A stretch of 64,000 nucleotides of DNA, from the NCBI GenBank assembly GCA_029689965.1, contig CP121450.1, positions 186,001 through 250,000 of the forward strand. Reading direction: 5' to 3'. Positions 34,538-43,644 of this stretch are shown here, piece after piece. Numbering within the stretch: position 1 is the stretch's first letter; every line of letters begins with the position of its first letter. This stretch comes from Curtobacterium flaccumfaciens (GTDB lineage: Bacteria > Actinomycetota > Actinomycetes > Actinomycetales > Microbacteriaceae). The position numbers were made by a program, and so were the translations under genes. The notes below the pieces were generated by a model, which was given only the letters and a program-made list of their open reading frames with translations, ran no database searches and was not told the origin of the DNA.

Positions 34538-35336
34538 CTACCGTCGGACGGAGGCCGCACCGGAGCCGTCGACACCCGAGGTCGCAGCGGCCTCGGCGGC
34601 CTCACGGCGCTCTTCCTCCTCGCGCTCCCAGGCGTCCTTCACGAAGCGGTACCAGAGGAACACCGCGAACCCGGCGAACACGACCCACTCGATCGCGTAG
34701 AAGAGGTTCAGCCAGTCGAACTGGACCTCGCGCGTGGGGGCCCGGTCGGCGATGGTGCCGAGGTCGGCCGCCTTCGCCGTGGCGCCGTCGGCGACCACGT
34801 ACCCGAGGTACATCCGGTCGTCGAAGGACTTCCACGTGTTCACGAACCGTGCGGGTGCGACCGCCGAGAACTCGCCCTTCGCGTAGGCGTCCTGGTCGGG
34901 GACTCCTCGGGTACAGCCGTCCCTCGACCGTGACGGTCGCGCCGTCGGTCAGACGGTCACCCCCGGCGACGGCGGCCGACCGCTGGTCGGACCAGCCGAG
35001 GACGACCGGGAGGCTCGCTCCGGTTCCCGAGACCACCAGGTGTCCCACGGTCTGGTACGTCCCACCCCCGCTGCGGCCGGTGAGCACCGTCGTGTCGCCG
35101 GAGACGAAGGTGCCGCTGACGCGGACCTTCTGGCCTGCGAGCGTCTCGGTGACGGGACGCATCGGCGTGATCGCGTCGTCGAGGGTCTTCCGCGTCTCCG
35201 TGGTCGCCGGCAGCGGCTTGCCGTTCTCGATGCTGCGCTCGAGCTGCCACTTGCCCAGGAACGCGAACACCGCCGCGAGCACGAGCGCCAGCAACAGCAG
35301 CGCGATCCACCTCGGTCGTCGGGCTACGGCCCACAT
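34538..35336 (-). CDS. SURF1-like cytochrome c oxidase assembly protein
   Basis: The SURF1 layout is present: an N-terminal membrane helix (ALLLLALVLAAVFAFLGKWQL with the conserved GxWQ), an extracytoplasmic domain (KVRVSGTF, TVTVEGRLYP), and a C-terminal helix after LNLFYAIEWVVFAGFAVFLW. Members help insert haem a into cytochrome aa3 oxidase. An extra base near 34905 breaks the frame; repaired length is 265 aa. The tail is acidic and basic (EREEEERREAAEAA). It follows the antiporter gene closely (6 bp). The start chosen is ATG 35336 (MWAVARRPRW). Confidence 0.8.
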
Positions 35337-35341
35337 TCGTA

Positions 35342-36807
35342 TCAGTACTCCGGATCGCGCTGTCGGACCGGGCGTTCGGGGCGCTCGGCGGGATCTCGAC
35401 CGACGACGTCCGGGGCTCGGACACCGTCTCCGGAGAGTCATTCTCCCGCTCTTCCCTGCCAGCCGCCTCCACCAGGGCGAACTCCTCCGCGAACTGGCGG
35501 TCGCGTTCGGCCCGACGTGCGGCCACGGCCGCGTCGTGGTCGGCGACGCCGGCGGTGGCCGCCGCGTCGGCCGCGTCCTCGAGGGCCGGTCCCGTGCCAC
35601 GGCCGAGCCGGGCGCGGAGCCGCGAGCGTAGCCGCGCCACGCGGGCCGGACGCACCACGAGGCGGCCGATCCGGTCCGAGTTCACCGCGAGCAGGGACCG
35701 AGGATGGCCATGACGAGGACGTAGAGGCCCGCGAACGCGGTGATCCGTGCCTCCAGGCCGGCGGCGGCCGAGAGCGTGGCGAGGATCAGCGCGAACTCGC
35801 CACGGTTCACCAGGATGACGGCGGTGTTGATGCCCTGCTGGACGTTGAATCCGTTCATGCGGGCGACGAGCTGCCCGGCGATCGCGTTCAGCGCGACCGT
35901 CATGCCGATGGCCCCCAGCACCGGCCAGAGGACCTCGCCGAACGTGGACAGGTCGAGCCCGAGGCCGAAGTTCACGAAGAAGAACGCCGCGAAGACGTCC
36001 CGCATCGGCAGGGCGAGCTGTTCGATGCGGTCGCGGTAACGGGTGGCTCCGCAGAGCAGGCCGATCACGAACGCGCCGATCGCGTCCGTCACGCCGAGCA
36101 GGTCCCCGATGCCGCCGAACATGACCGCGAGGCCGAAGAACAGCACCGTGAACAGTTCGTCGTCACGGGTGGCGAAGATCCGCGACACCCACCTGCCGGC
36201 GAACCGGGCGAGCGTGAACATGACGATCAGGAAGCCGAACGCCAGCGCCAGCTTGCCGACGACCGCCCAGATGTTCGTGTCGCCGGAGAGCACCACCGAC
36301 ACGATCGCGAGGTAGATCGCGATGAAGACGTCCTCGATCACCGTCACGCCGAGGATCATCGGCGTCTCGTCGTTCGCGAGCCGCCGCAGCTCGATGAGGA
36401 AGCTTGGTGACGATCGCACTCGACGACGTCGCCGTCATCCCCGCGATGATGAGGGCCTCGCGCGTCCCCCAGCCGAGCGAGAACCCGAAGGCGAAGCCCA
36501 CGCCCATGTTGATCACGACGTAGGTGCCACCGGACACCAGGAGTTTCCCGGCGTTGCCGTAGAACTCCTCCTGGTCGAACTCCAGGCCGAGGTTGAACAA
36601 CAGCAGGATGAGCCCGAACGTCGCGATGAGCTCGATGGTGTGGGACTCGACGTTCAGCCCGATCCACGGGGTGTGCGGACTGGCGATGAGCCCGACGACC
36701 ATGTAGATCGGGATGGCGGGCAGGCCGATGGTCTTGCCCAGTCGCCCGAGGACGTAGGCGATGAGGAACAGGCCGCCGATGGTCAGCAGCTCACCACCCA
36801 GGTGCAT
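35342..36807 (-). CDS. Kef-type K+/H+ antiporter (CPA2 family, KhtU-like)
   Basis: About 12 transmembrane segments of the CPA2 exchanger fold are visible: LFLIAYVLGRLGKTIGLPAI, GLILLLFNLGLEFDQEEF, ATSSSAIVTK, and GINTAVILVNRGEFALILA. Potassium or another monovalent cation is exchanged for protons. A TrkA_C-domain gene lies 3 bp upstream, as in khtTU, and probably gates it. Breaks lie near 36405 (extra C), 35698 and 35390 (missing bases). Repairing the last two adds a long charged cytoplasmic tail that ends RPERPVRQRDPEY just before the SURF1 start. Repaired length is 488 aa. Confidence 0.85.
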
Positions 36808-36810
36808 GCG

Positions 36811-37340
36811 CTAGCTCCCGGGCGGCGCCTCGGCGGCCGCGGCCGCGAGCTGTCCGCTGCGGTAGAAGGAGAACGCCTTGGCGACCTTCTCGGGGCGCCC
36901 GCGACGACGATGGTGTCCCCGGGGAACACGACGAAGTCCGGCGACGGGGCCGGGTTGGCACTGTCGCCACGGACGACGGCCACCACGGTCAGGCCGATGA
37001 AGCCGGAGTCGTGCAGGTCGCCGAGCGGCTTGCCGGCGATGGCGTCGTCGTAGTCGACCGAGAACCAGTCGATGCTGAGACCGGGGATCTCGTCGAGCTT
37101 GTCGAGGCCCTCGGTGATCCGAGTGCCGCCGAGCAGCTCGGCGAGCGTGTGCGCTTCGTCCTCGCTGAGGCGCAGCGAGACCTTCTCGGACTTGTCGGCG
37201 CCGTCCGAGACGTCGGCGAAGGAGATGAGGTCGGAGTGACCCGACCGGTGCGTGATGACACCGCACTTGCCACCGTCGTCGGTGTAGAAGCTGTGCAGCA
37301 CGCCGACTCCGGGGAGTTTGACGCGATGGACGTCGACCAT
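36811..37340 (-). CDS. Antiporter regulatory subunit with TrkA_C domain (KhtT-like)
   Basis: The N-terminal beta domain reads VKLPGVGVLHSFYTDDGGKC, and the C-terminal RCK_C/TrkA_C domain reads GKPLGDLHDSGFIGLTVVAV and FPGDTIVVAGAPEK. KhtT-type subunits bind nucleotides or sense pH and control the paired antiporter. One base is missing near 36897; repaired length is 176 aa. The ATG at 37340 has a strong ribosome site (AAGGGAG) and a -10-like TATCAT (37366-37371), so this gene starts the khtTU-like operon, with SURF1 following. Confidence 0.8.
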
Positions 37341-37406
37341 GATGGCTCCCTTTTCGAGTACCCCGATGATAACCACCGGGACGGCCCGTCCATTCCGCGG
37401 GAGACC

Positions 37407-38956
37407 TCAGTCGAAGGCGTCCGCGCTCGCTCCCCGCGCCGCCGCGAGCAGCGACCGGTCCGCGACGAGCTCGACGGCCGCGGCGATCTCCGGGGCGAGC
37501 CACCGGTCGTCCCCGGCCCCGCGACCCGCTGCCGGAGCACCGCGCGCACCGCACCCGTGAGCGGGGCCGTCCCGCCACCGCGCAGGTCCGCCGCGCGCGC
37601 CGCCGTCAGGATCTCGATCGCGAGCACCCGTGTGAGGCCGTCGACCGCTCGCCGGAGCTTGCGCGCGGCACCCAGCCCATCGACACGTGGTCCTCCTGCA
37701 TGGCCGAGGTCGGGATCGAGTCCACCGACGCGGGCACGGCCAGACGCTTCAGCTCCGCCACGATCCCGGCCTGGGTGTACTGCGCGATCATGTGCCGGAA
37801 TCGACACCGGGTCGTTCGCCAGGAACGGCGGGAGCCCACCGTTGCGGGTCGCGTCGAGGAACCGGTCGGTCCGGCGTTCGGACATGCTCGCGACGTCCGC
37901 CACGGCGATGGCGAGGAAGTCGAGCACGTACCCGACCGGCGCGCCGTGGAAGTTCCCGTTGGACTCCACCCGGCCGTCGACCGTGACGACGGGGTTGTCG
38001 ACCGCCGATGCCAGCTCGCGGGAGGCGACGAGCGCCGCGTGGTCCACGGTGTCCCGCGCGGCCCCGTGCACCTGCGGGGCGCACCGCAGGGAGTAGGCGT
38101 CCTGCACCCGCGTGAAGCCCGTGGAGCGGTGCGCGGCGATCACCGGCGAACCGTCCAGCGCGGCTCGCATGTTCGCGGCCGAGCGGGCCTGGCCCGGGTG
38201 CGGTCGCAGTGTGTGCAGGTCGGCGGCGAAGACGGCGTCCGTGCCGGCCAGGCCCTCGACGCTCATCGCCGCAGCGAGGTCTGCGGTGCTGAGCAGTGCG
38301 CCGAGGTCGTCGAGCGCCAGGACGAGCATCCCGAGCATGCCGTCGGTGCCGTTGATGAGCGCGAGGCCCTCCTTCTCGCGGAGCACCAGCGGCTCGATGC
38401 CCGCCGCGGCGAGCGCCTCGGCCGCCGGCATCGGGACGCCCTTGACCCGCACGTCGCCCTCCCCCATCGCGGCGAGCGCGCAGTGCGCCAGCGGGGCGAG
38501 GTCGCCGGAGCAGCCGAGACTGCCGTACTCCCCGATCACCGGGGTGATCCCGGCGTTGAGCAGGTCGGCGTACGTCCGAGCGACCTCGGGACGGACGCCC
38601 GTGCGACCGGTGGCGAGGGTGGACAGTCGGAGGAGCAGGAGCGCACGGACCACCTCGTCCTCGACCGCGGGGCCGCTCGACGCCGCATGGCTGCGGACGA
38701 GGGAGGCCTGCAGCTGCGCACGACGGTCGAACGGGATCTGCTTGGTCGCGAGGGCGCCGAAGCCGGTCGAGACGCCGTAGTGCGGCACGGTGTCGTCCGC
38801 GAGGGCCTCGATCACGGCACGACTCTCGGCCATCGCGGCGAGCGCGGCGGGTGCGAGCGCGACGTGGGCGCCGTGCCGGGCGACGGCGACCACGTCGCCG
38901 GGAGCGAGTGCGCCGACGTCGACCGTGACGGCGGGTGCGGTGGTGGTGGTGGTCAT
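37407..38956 (-). CDS. hutH: Histidine ammonia-lyase
   Basis: HutH deaminates histidine to urocanate, the first step of histidine use. The MIO cofactor loop reads [19 protein letters not shown], with Cys-Ser-Gly where Ala-Ser-Gly is the textbook tripeptide. Other marks are [12 protein letters not shown] near the N-terminus, [12 protein letters not shown], and [15 protein letters not shown]. Four missing bases (near 37814, 37800, 37672 and 37518) break the C-terminal third; repair restores [18 protein letters not shown] and a 517-aa protein ending SADAFD. No other hut genes are present here. GGAG precedes the ATG at 38956. Confidence 0.92.
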
Positions 38957-38992
38957 GCTGCTCCTGCGCTGGGCGCGGACGGCGCCGGGTCA

Positions 38993-39013
38993 ACGGTACC
39001 GACTGGACGGTAC
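38993..39013. promoter_or_regulatory. ACGGTAC direct repeat between hutH and a membrane-protein gene
   Basis: ACGGTAC occurs at 38993-38999 and 39007-39013 (14-bp period) in the divergent intergenic region of about 100 bp. It may be an operator for hutH or the membrane gene. The evidence is only the repeat and its place. Confidence 0.25.
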
Positions 39014-39055
39014 AGATCATGGCAGTGGTCCGGATGGTTCCGCTAGGGTCCGCGC

Positions 39056-39559
39056 ATGGGGAGAACACGCATCGTCGTCGTCGGGGTCGGGGTCCTGGCG
39101 GTCATCGTCTACGCAGCACTGCTCGCGGTGCAGGAACTCGTGCTCGATCCGCTCGCAGCCGTGCCGGGGACGCCACTCGCGACGATCTACGCACACCTCG
39201 ACGGGCAGGGGTTCGACGTGCGCTCCGACGTGGTGGGCGTCGTCGTCATCGCGTCGATCGGCGTCGTCCTCGCGATCGTGGTCGCCGTCGTGACGCTGTG
39301 GCGGCGCGCCGAAGCGCACTTCGTCGCCGCCTGGTTCCTCGGCGTCCTGGCTGCCGGCGCGGTCCCGGCGTTCGCCGCGGGTTTCCAGCTCGGCATGGAC
39401 GTCGCCGACGGGTACGGCATCAGCGGGGAGGACCACGCCATCTGGGCCGGTGTCCTGTACGTCACCAGCGCGATCGCGCTCGTCGCGATCCCGGTCGTCC
39501 TCGTGGTGGGTGAGCGACGCCGTGCGCGCCACGCCACGTCGGCGACGCTGGTCGCCTGA
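39056..39559 (+). CDS. Hypothetical membrane protein, 167 aa, four transmembrane segments
   Basis: The frame is intact and no family is recognised. Four hydrophobic segments are clear: TRIVVVGVGVLAVIVYAALL, VVGVVVIASIGVVLAIVVAV, FVAAWFLGVLAAGAVPAFAA and LYVTSAIALVAIPVVLVVG. The loop between the first two (LDPLAAVPGTPLATIYAHL) is outside-like, and the C-terminus is basic. A -10 box TAGGGT (39044-39049) lies 6 nt before the ATG, so the message is probably leaderless. A bidirectional terminator separates it from glpD. Confidence 0.65.
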   Translation: MGRTRIVVVGVGVLAVIVYAALLAVQELVLDPLAAVPGTPLATIYAHLDGQGFDVRSDVVGVVVIASIGVVLAIVVAVVTLWRRAEAHFVAAWFLGVLAAGAVPAFAAGFQLGMDVADGYGISGEDHAIWAGVLYVTSAIALVAIPVVLVVGERRRARHATSATLVA

Positions 39560-39660
39560 CGGGGGCGGGTCGCGCCTCCAGGCTGACGTCGGTCTGGGCC
39601 CACGCCGCCGGTTCCGGTGCGGCGCGCCAGCGGCGTGCCGGCCGTGCCGGTGGGGAGAGG

Positions 39661-39689
39661 CGCGACCCGCGTTCGTGACGCGGGTCGCG
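39661..39689. terminator. Bidirectional terminator between membrane gene and glpD
   Basis: A perfect 12-bp stem (39661-39672 with 39678-39689) and a 5-nt loop lie between convergent genes. The spacer also has one dispersed 16-mer copy near 39571. Confidence 0.75.
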
Positions 39690-39705
39690 TCGGGCGGGGC
39701 CGGGT

Positions 39706-41598
39706 CTACTCGGGTTCCGTCGTCTTCTCGCCGACCACCGCTTCGTCGGACGCCTTCGCGCCCTCCGCGCCGCTCGAGCGGCCACCGCCGACGACCACGT
39801 CGTCCTCATCGAAGCCGAACGCGATGTCCGGCGCCTCGAGACGGACGCGGTCCGCCGACTCGTCGTCGGGCTGCAGCTGCGACTCCCGCTCGGCGGCGAC
39901 GCGCTTCAGGTAGTTCGACACCTCGTTCTCGGTGGTCTCCTGGTCCCAGCCGAGCACGTCCGCCATGAGCTTCGCGGCGACCGGGGCGGCGGACTCACCG
40001 CGGTCCCACGCCTCGATCGAGATGCGGGTCCGGCGGGCGAGGACGTCCTCCAGGTGCAACGCACCCTCGTGCGAGGCCGCGTAGACCACCTCGGCGCCGA
40101 TGTAGTCGTCGGCGCCGGGGAGCGGCTCGGCGAGCGACGGGTCCTCCTTCACGAGCCGGAGGACCTCGGTCGCGAGCGTGCCGTAGCGGTTCAGCAGGTG
40201 CTCGATGCGGACCTTGTGCACCCCGAACGACCGGGCGGTGCGGCCGCGACGGTTCCACGCGGCCGGGTACCCCTCGGCGCCGAGGAGCGGGATGTCCTCG
40301 GTCGTCGATCCGGGGATCTTCCCGTCCATCGCCGCGACCGCCTCGTCGATGGCGTCCTTGCCCATCACGCGGTACGTCGTCCACTTGCCGCCGGCGACGA
40401 CCACGAGCCCCGGGACGGTGTGCGCGACGACGTGCTCGCGGCTGAGCTTCGACGTCTGGTCGGACTCACCCGCGAGCAGCGGCCGGAGTCCCGCGTAGAC
40501 GCCCTCGACGTCCTCGCGCGTGAGCGGGACCGCGAGGACCTTGTTCACGTGCTCGAGGATGTAGTCGATGTCCGCCGCGGTCGCCGCCGGGTGCGCCTTG
40601 TCGAGGTACCAGTCGGTGTCCGTCGTGCCGACGAGCCAGTGCCGTCCCCACGGGATCACGAACAGGACGCTCTTCTCGGTGCGGAGGATCATGCCCGTGT
40701 TCGACTGGAAGCGGTCCCGCGGGATGACGAGGTGCACGCCCTTCGACGCCCGCACCTTGAACTGCCCACGGGTGCCGATCATCGCCTGGGTGTCGTCGGT
40801 CCACACGCCCGTCGCGTTCACGACCTGCTTGGCACGGATCTCGAACCGCTCGCCGGTCTGGATGTCGTGCGCCTGGGCGCCCACGACCCGCTCCCCGACC
40901 CGGATGAATCCCTCGATCCGGACCCGGCTCGCCGCGTGCGCACCGTACGACGCCGCCGTGCGCACCAGCGAGGCGACGTACCGGGCGTCGTCGACCTGGG
41001 CGTCGTAGTAGGTCATGCCGCCCACGAAGGCGTCCTTCTTGAGCGACGGCATCGCCCGGAGCACCTGCGTCCGGCTGAGGTGCCGGTGGTGCGGGACCCC
41101 CGGCGGGCGTCCGCCGGACCAGCTGAACGCGTCGTACATCGCCATCCCGATGCCGATGTAGAACCGCTCCCACACGCGGTGGTTGAGCGGGTAGAGGAAA
41201 CGTACCGGCTTGACCAGGTGCGGGGCGATCCGCTGCAGCAGGAGGCCGCGCTCGATGAGTGCCTCGCGGACGAGGGCGAAGTTGAGTTGTTCGAGGTAGC
41301 GGATGCCGCCGTGCACCAGCTTCGACGACCGGCTCGACGTCCCGGAGCCCCAGTCGCGCGCCTCGACGATGCCGACACTGAGCCCGCGGGTGACGGCGTC
41401 GAGCGCGCTGCCCGCACCGACGATCCCGCCGCCGATGACCAGGACGTCGAGCTCCTTGGTCTTCAGGGCCTCGATCGCAGCCGAACGTTCGTCCGGTCCG
41501 AGTTTCGCCGACGGGTCGAAGCCCACCCCCGGGGCGGCGTTCTCCGCCCGCGCGGGCCTGGTCGCGCTGGACGTGTTGGTGGTGCCGGTCTTCGCCAT
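39706..41598 (-). CDS. glpD: Aerobic glycerol-3-phosphate dehydrogenase
   Basis: This intact 630-aa flavoprotein oxidises glycerol-3-phosphate to dihydroxyacetone phosphate and passes electrons to quinone. The FAD site is DVLVIGGGIVGAGSALDAVT; further marks are SRSSKLVHGGIRYLEQLNFAL and GVHLVIPRDRF. The C-terminal DAO_C domain is followed by an acidic tail (VRLEAPDIAFGFDEDDVVVG). The longer frame upstream is not conserved. The ATG at 41598 (MAKTGTTNTSS) has GGAGG 6 nt before it. The gene follows GuaB3 on the same strand by about 100 bp. Confidence 0.95.
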   Translation of the reverse strand: MAKTGTTNTSSATRPARAENAAPGVGFDPSAKLGPDERSAAIEALKTKELDVLVIGGGIVGAGSALDAVTRGLSVGIVEARDWGSGTSSRSSKLVHGGIRYLEQLNFALVREALIERGLLLQRIAPHLVKPVRFLYPLNHRVWERFYIGIGMAMYDAFSWSGGRPPGVPHHRHLSRTQVLRAMPSLKKDAFVGGMTYYDAQVDDARYVASLVRTAASYGAHAASRVRIEGFIRVGERVVGAQAHDIQTGERFEIRAKQVVNATGVWTDDTQAMIGTRGQFKVRASKGVHLVIPRDRFQSNTGMILRTEKSVLFVIPWGRHWLVGTTDTDWYLDKAHPAATAADIDYILEHVNKVLAVPLTREDVEGVYAGLRPLLAGESDQTSKLSREHVVAHTVPGLVVVAGGKWTTYRVMGKDAIDEAVAAMDGKIPGSTTEDIPLLGAEGYPAAWNRRGRTARSFGVHKVRIEHLLNRYGTLATEVLRLVKEDPSLAEPLPGADDYIGAEVVYAASHEGALHLEDVLARRTRISIEAWDRGESAAPVAAKLMADVLGWDQETTENEVSNYLKRVAAERESQLQPDDESADRVRLEAPDIAFGFDEDDVVVGGGRSSGAEGAKASDEAVVGEKTTEPE

Positions 41599-41694
41599 CG
41601 TCGCCTCCGTGTCGCGGTGCCACGACGCCGCCGTGTCGCGGTGCCGAGGTCGGCGCCGTGGCGTCACCCGGGCGGGGCCGACCGGGTGCCACCG

Positions 41695-42815
41695 TCACTG
41701 CTGGTGGTACGGCGCCACGACCACTTCTACTCGCTGGAACTCCTTGACGTCGGAGTATCCGGTCGTCGCCATCGACCGACGCAGGGCGCCGACGATGTTC
41801 GCGCGGCCGTCCCATGTCGGGGTCGGACCGTGCAGCACGTTCTCGAGCGGGGCGATGGTGCCGACCTCGACCCTGCGGCCGCGGGGCAGCTCAGGGTGGT
41901 GCGCCTCGGCACCCCAGTGGAAGCCACCACCGGGTGCCTCCGTCGCTCGGGCAAGCGCCGTGCCGAGCATGACGGCATCGGCGCCCATGGCGATCGCCTT
42001 GACCACGTCGCCCGCGGTGTCCAGACCGCCGTCCGCGATGACGTGCACGTACCGGCCGCCGGACTCGTCCATGTAGTCGCGGCGAGCGCCGGCGACGTCC
42101 GCGACGGCTGTGGCCATGGGGGCGTGGATGCCGAGCGCGGCGCGCGTGGTCGACGCCGCGCCGCCGCCGAAGCCGACGAGGACGCCCGCAGCACCGGTGC
42201 GCATGAGGTGCAGCGCCGCCGTGTAGGTCGAGGCGCCGCCGACGATGACCGGGACGTCGAGCTCGTAGATGAACTTCTTGAGGTTGAGCGGTTCGGTGTT
42301 CTGCGACACGTGCTCGGCCGACACCGTGGTCCCACGGATGACGAACAGGTCGACACCGGCGTCGACGACCGTCTGCGAGAACTCCTGCGTGCGCTGCGGG
42401 CTCAGGGAGCCGGCGACCGGGACCCCGGCGGCACGGATCTCGGCGAGACGGGCGCTGATCAGCTCGGCCTTGACCGGCTCGGAGTAGATCTCCTGCATGC
42501 GCTTCGTGACGTTGCCGTCGGTGAGCGTCTTGATCTCGTCGTAGTACGGAGTCGGGTCCTCGTACCGGTCCAGAGCCCCTCGAGGTCGAGCACGCCGAGC
42601 ATGCCGAGCTTGCCCATCTGGATGACCGTGGCCGGCGAGGCGACGGAGTCCATCGGCGCCGACAGGATCGGCGACTCGAACGTGAACGCGTCGATCGACC
42701 ACTGCACGCTCACGTCACGCGGGTCGCGCGTCCGCCGCGAGGGGACCACCGCGATGTCGTCGAACGCGTACGCCCGACGTCCGCGCTTGCCAGCACCGAT
42801 CTCGACTTCAGTCAC
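41695..42815 (-). CDS. GuaB3 family IMP dehydrogenase-related protein
   Basis: The TIM-barrel of the IMPDH/GMP reductase family is present (RRAYAFDDIAVVPSRRTRD, ILSAPMDSVASPATVIQMG), without CBS domains. The loop that holds the catalytic Cys in true IMPDH reads VGFGGGAASTTRAALGI here, with no Cys at that place, while the real GuaB in this window has GPGSICTTR. Its catalytic role is therefore uncertain. A missing base near 42573 breaks the frame; repaired length is 373 aa. The GTG at 42815 follows TAGGCT (42822-42827) by 6 nt, indicating a leaderless message. Upstream lies a 19-bp repeat array. Confidence 0.85.
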
Positions 42816-42875
42816 TCGGCAAGCCTACCGGTCCGGTCGCGCACGTGACCCGGGTGGGCGCGGCCGGCCCGCACC

Positions 42876-42979
42876 GTGCGAGGTGCCGCGCAGCGTGCGA
42901 GGTGCCGCGCAGCGTGCGAGGTGCCGCGCAGCGTGCGAGGTGCCGCGCAGCGTGCGAGGTGCCGCGCAGCGTGCGAGGT
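42876..42979. repeat. Tandem array, 19-bp unit, five copies plus partial
   Basis: The unit GTGCGAGGTGCCGCGCAGC is repeated perfectly at 42876, 42895, 42914, 42933 and 42952, and a partial copy starts at 42971. Inverted or lone GTGCGAG-type pieces follow near 43004 and 43055. The unit aligns with GTGCGAGACGCCGCGCTGC at 43306, so it belongs to the same family as the larger array beyond the small membrane gene. Confidence 0.9.
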
Positions 42980-43063
42980 CGCGCGGGTCGCACGGAGCGC
43001 GGAACCTCGCACAGTACGTGCCGGTGCGCGTCGCGTGCACGCAGGGGTCGCACCGTGCGAGCC

Positions 43064-43255
43064 TCAGCGCGGCGGATGTGTGCGGGCCCGGCGCTTGCGG
43101 AGGGCGCGCAGGACGAGTCCGAGCAGGAGCGCCAGCACGATCAGGACCCCGAGGAGCGCCGCGGCCACCTTCACGAGCAGGGCCGCTCCGACGAAGAGTG
43201 CGGCGAACACGAGCCAGACGAGGGCGTCGAGCACGAGGGGGCCGGGGGTACGCAC
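43064..43255 (-). CDS. Small membrane protein, 63 aa
   Basis: The intact short ORF begins VRTPGPLVLDALVWLVFAAL and has two hydrophobic helices (LVWLVFAALFVGAALLVKVA and LLGVLIVLALLLGLVL) followed by a basic tail ALRKRRARTHPPR. No family is recognised. The GTG at 43255 follows a TATCGT box (43263-43268) by 7 nt, so it is likely leaderless. The gene lies between two arrays of the same 19-bp repeat family, downstream of the liv operon and upstream of GuaB3. Confidence 0.6.
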   Translation of the reverse strand: MRTPGPLVLDALVWLVFAALFVGAALLVKVAAALLGVLIVLALLLGLVLRALRKRRARTHPPR

Positions 43256-43305
43256 GTGCGGAACGATACCGACCCTGCCGGGTCGAGCCGCGCCTCCAGG
43301 CCGGG

Positions 43306-43512
43306 TGCGAGACGCCGCGCTGCCCGCGAGACGCCGCGCGCACCGCGAGACGTCGCGGGATCCGGCGGCGTCTCGGCCGCCAGCCGGCGTCTCGGCCGCC
43401 AGCCGGCGTCTCGGCCGCCAGCCGGCGTCTCGGCCGCCAGCCGGCGTCTCGGCCGCCAGCCGGCGTCTCGGCCGCCGGGCGGTGTCTCGGCCGCCGGGCG
43501 GTGTCTCGACAC
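43306..43512. repeat. GCGAGAC/GTCTCGC repeat array (19-bp period, with inversion)
   Basis: Three direct copies of CGAGACGCCGC-type sequence (43308-43357) are followed by a turn at GGGATCCGG. Seven inverted 19-bp units then start GGCGTCTCGGCCGCCAGCC (43367-43499), the last two diverging to GGTGTCTCG and CCGGGC, and a partial copy follows. The array sits directly downstream of livF and next to a copy of the dispersed 16-mer (43288-43303). Confidence 0.9.
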
Positions 43513-43644
43513 GTGCGCGGCGTCTGCGTCCCGCACGACGCCGCCGACACATGAAAGGAGGGCCGCGCGGCGCATCAGCGACTTCGCACGACCCTCCTCG
43601 GTGCGGATGCCGCCCCCACAGCGACACCCACGTGCCGACGGGCG

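Noticed and set aside
42876-43512. CRISPR array
   Set aside because: The repeats are directly adjacent 19-mers without variable spacers, and no cas genes are present.
40054-43554. 1166-codon open frame on the plus strand
   Set aside because: It is antisense to glpD and GuaB3 and runs through the repeat arrays; its low-complexity Arg/Asp content is typical of a shadow frame in GC-rich DNA.
43064-43575. Pro/Arg-rich ORFs in the 43.3 kb array
   Set aside because: Several frames in both directions stay open through the array because of its composition; none has a start with a ribosome site or conserved content.
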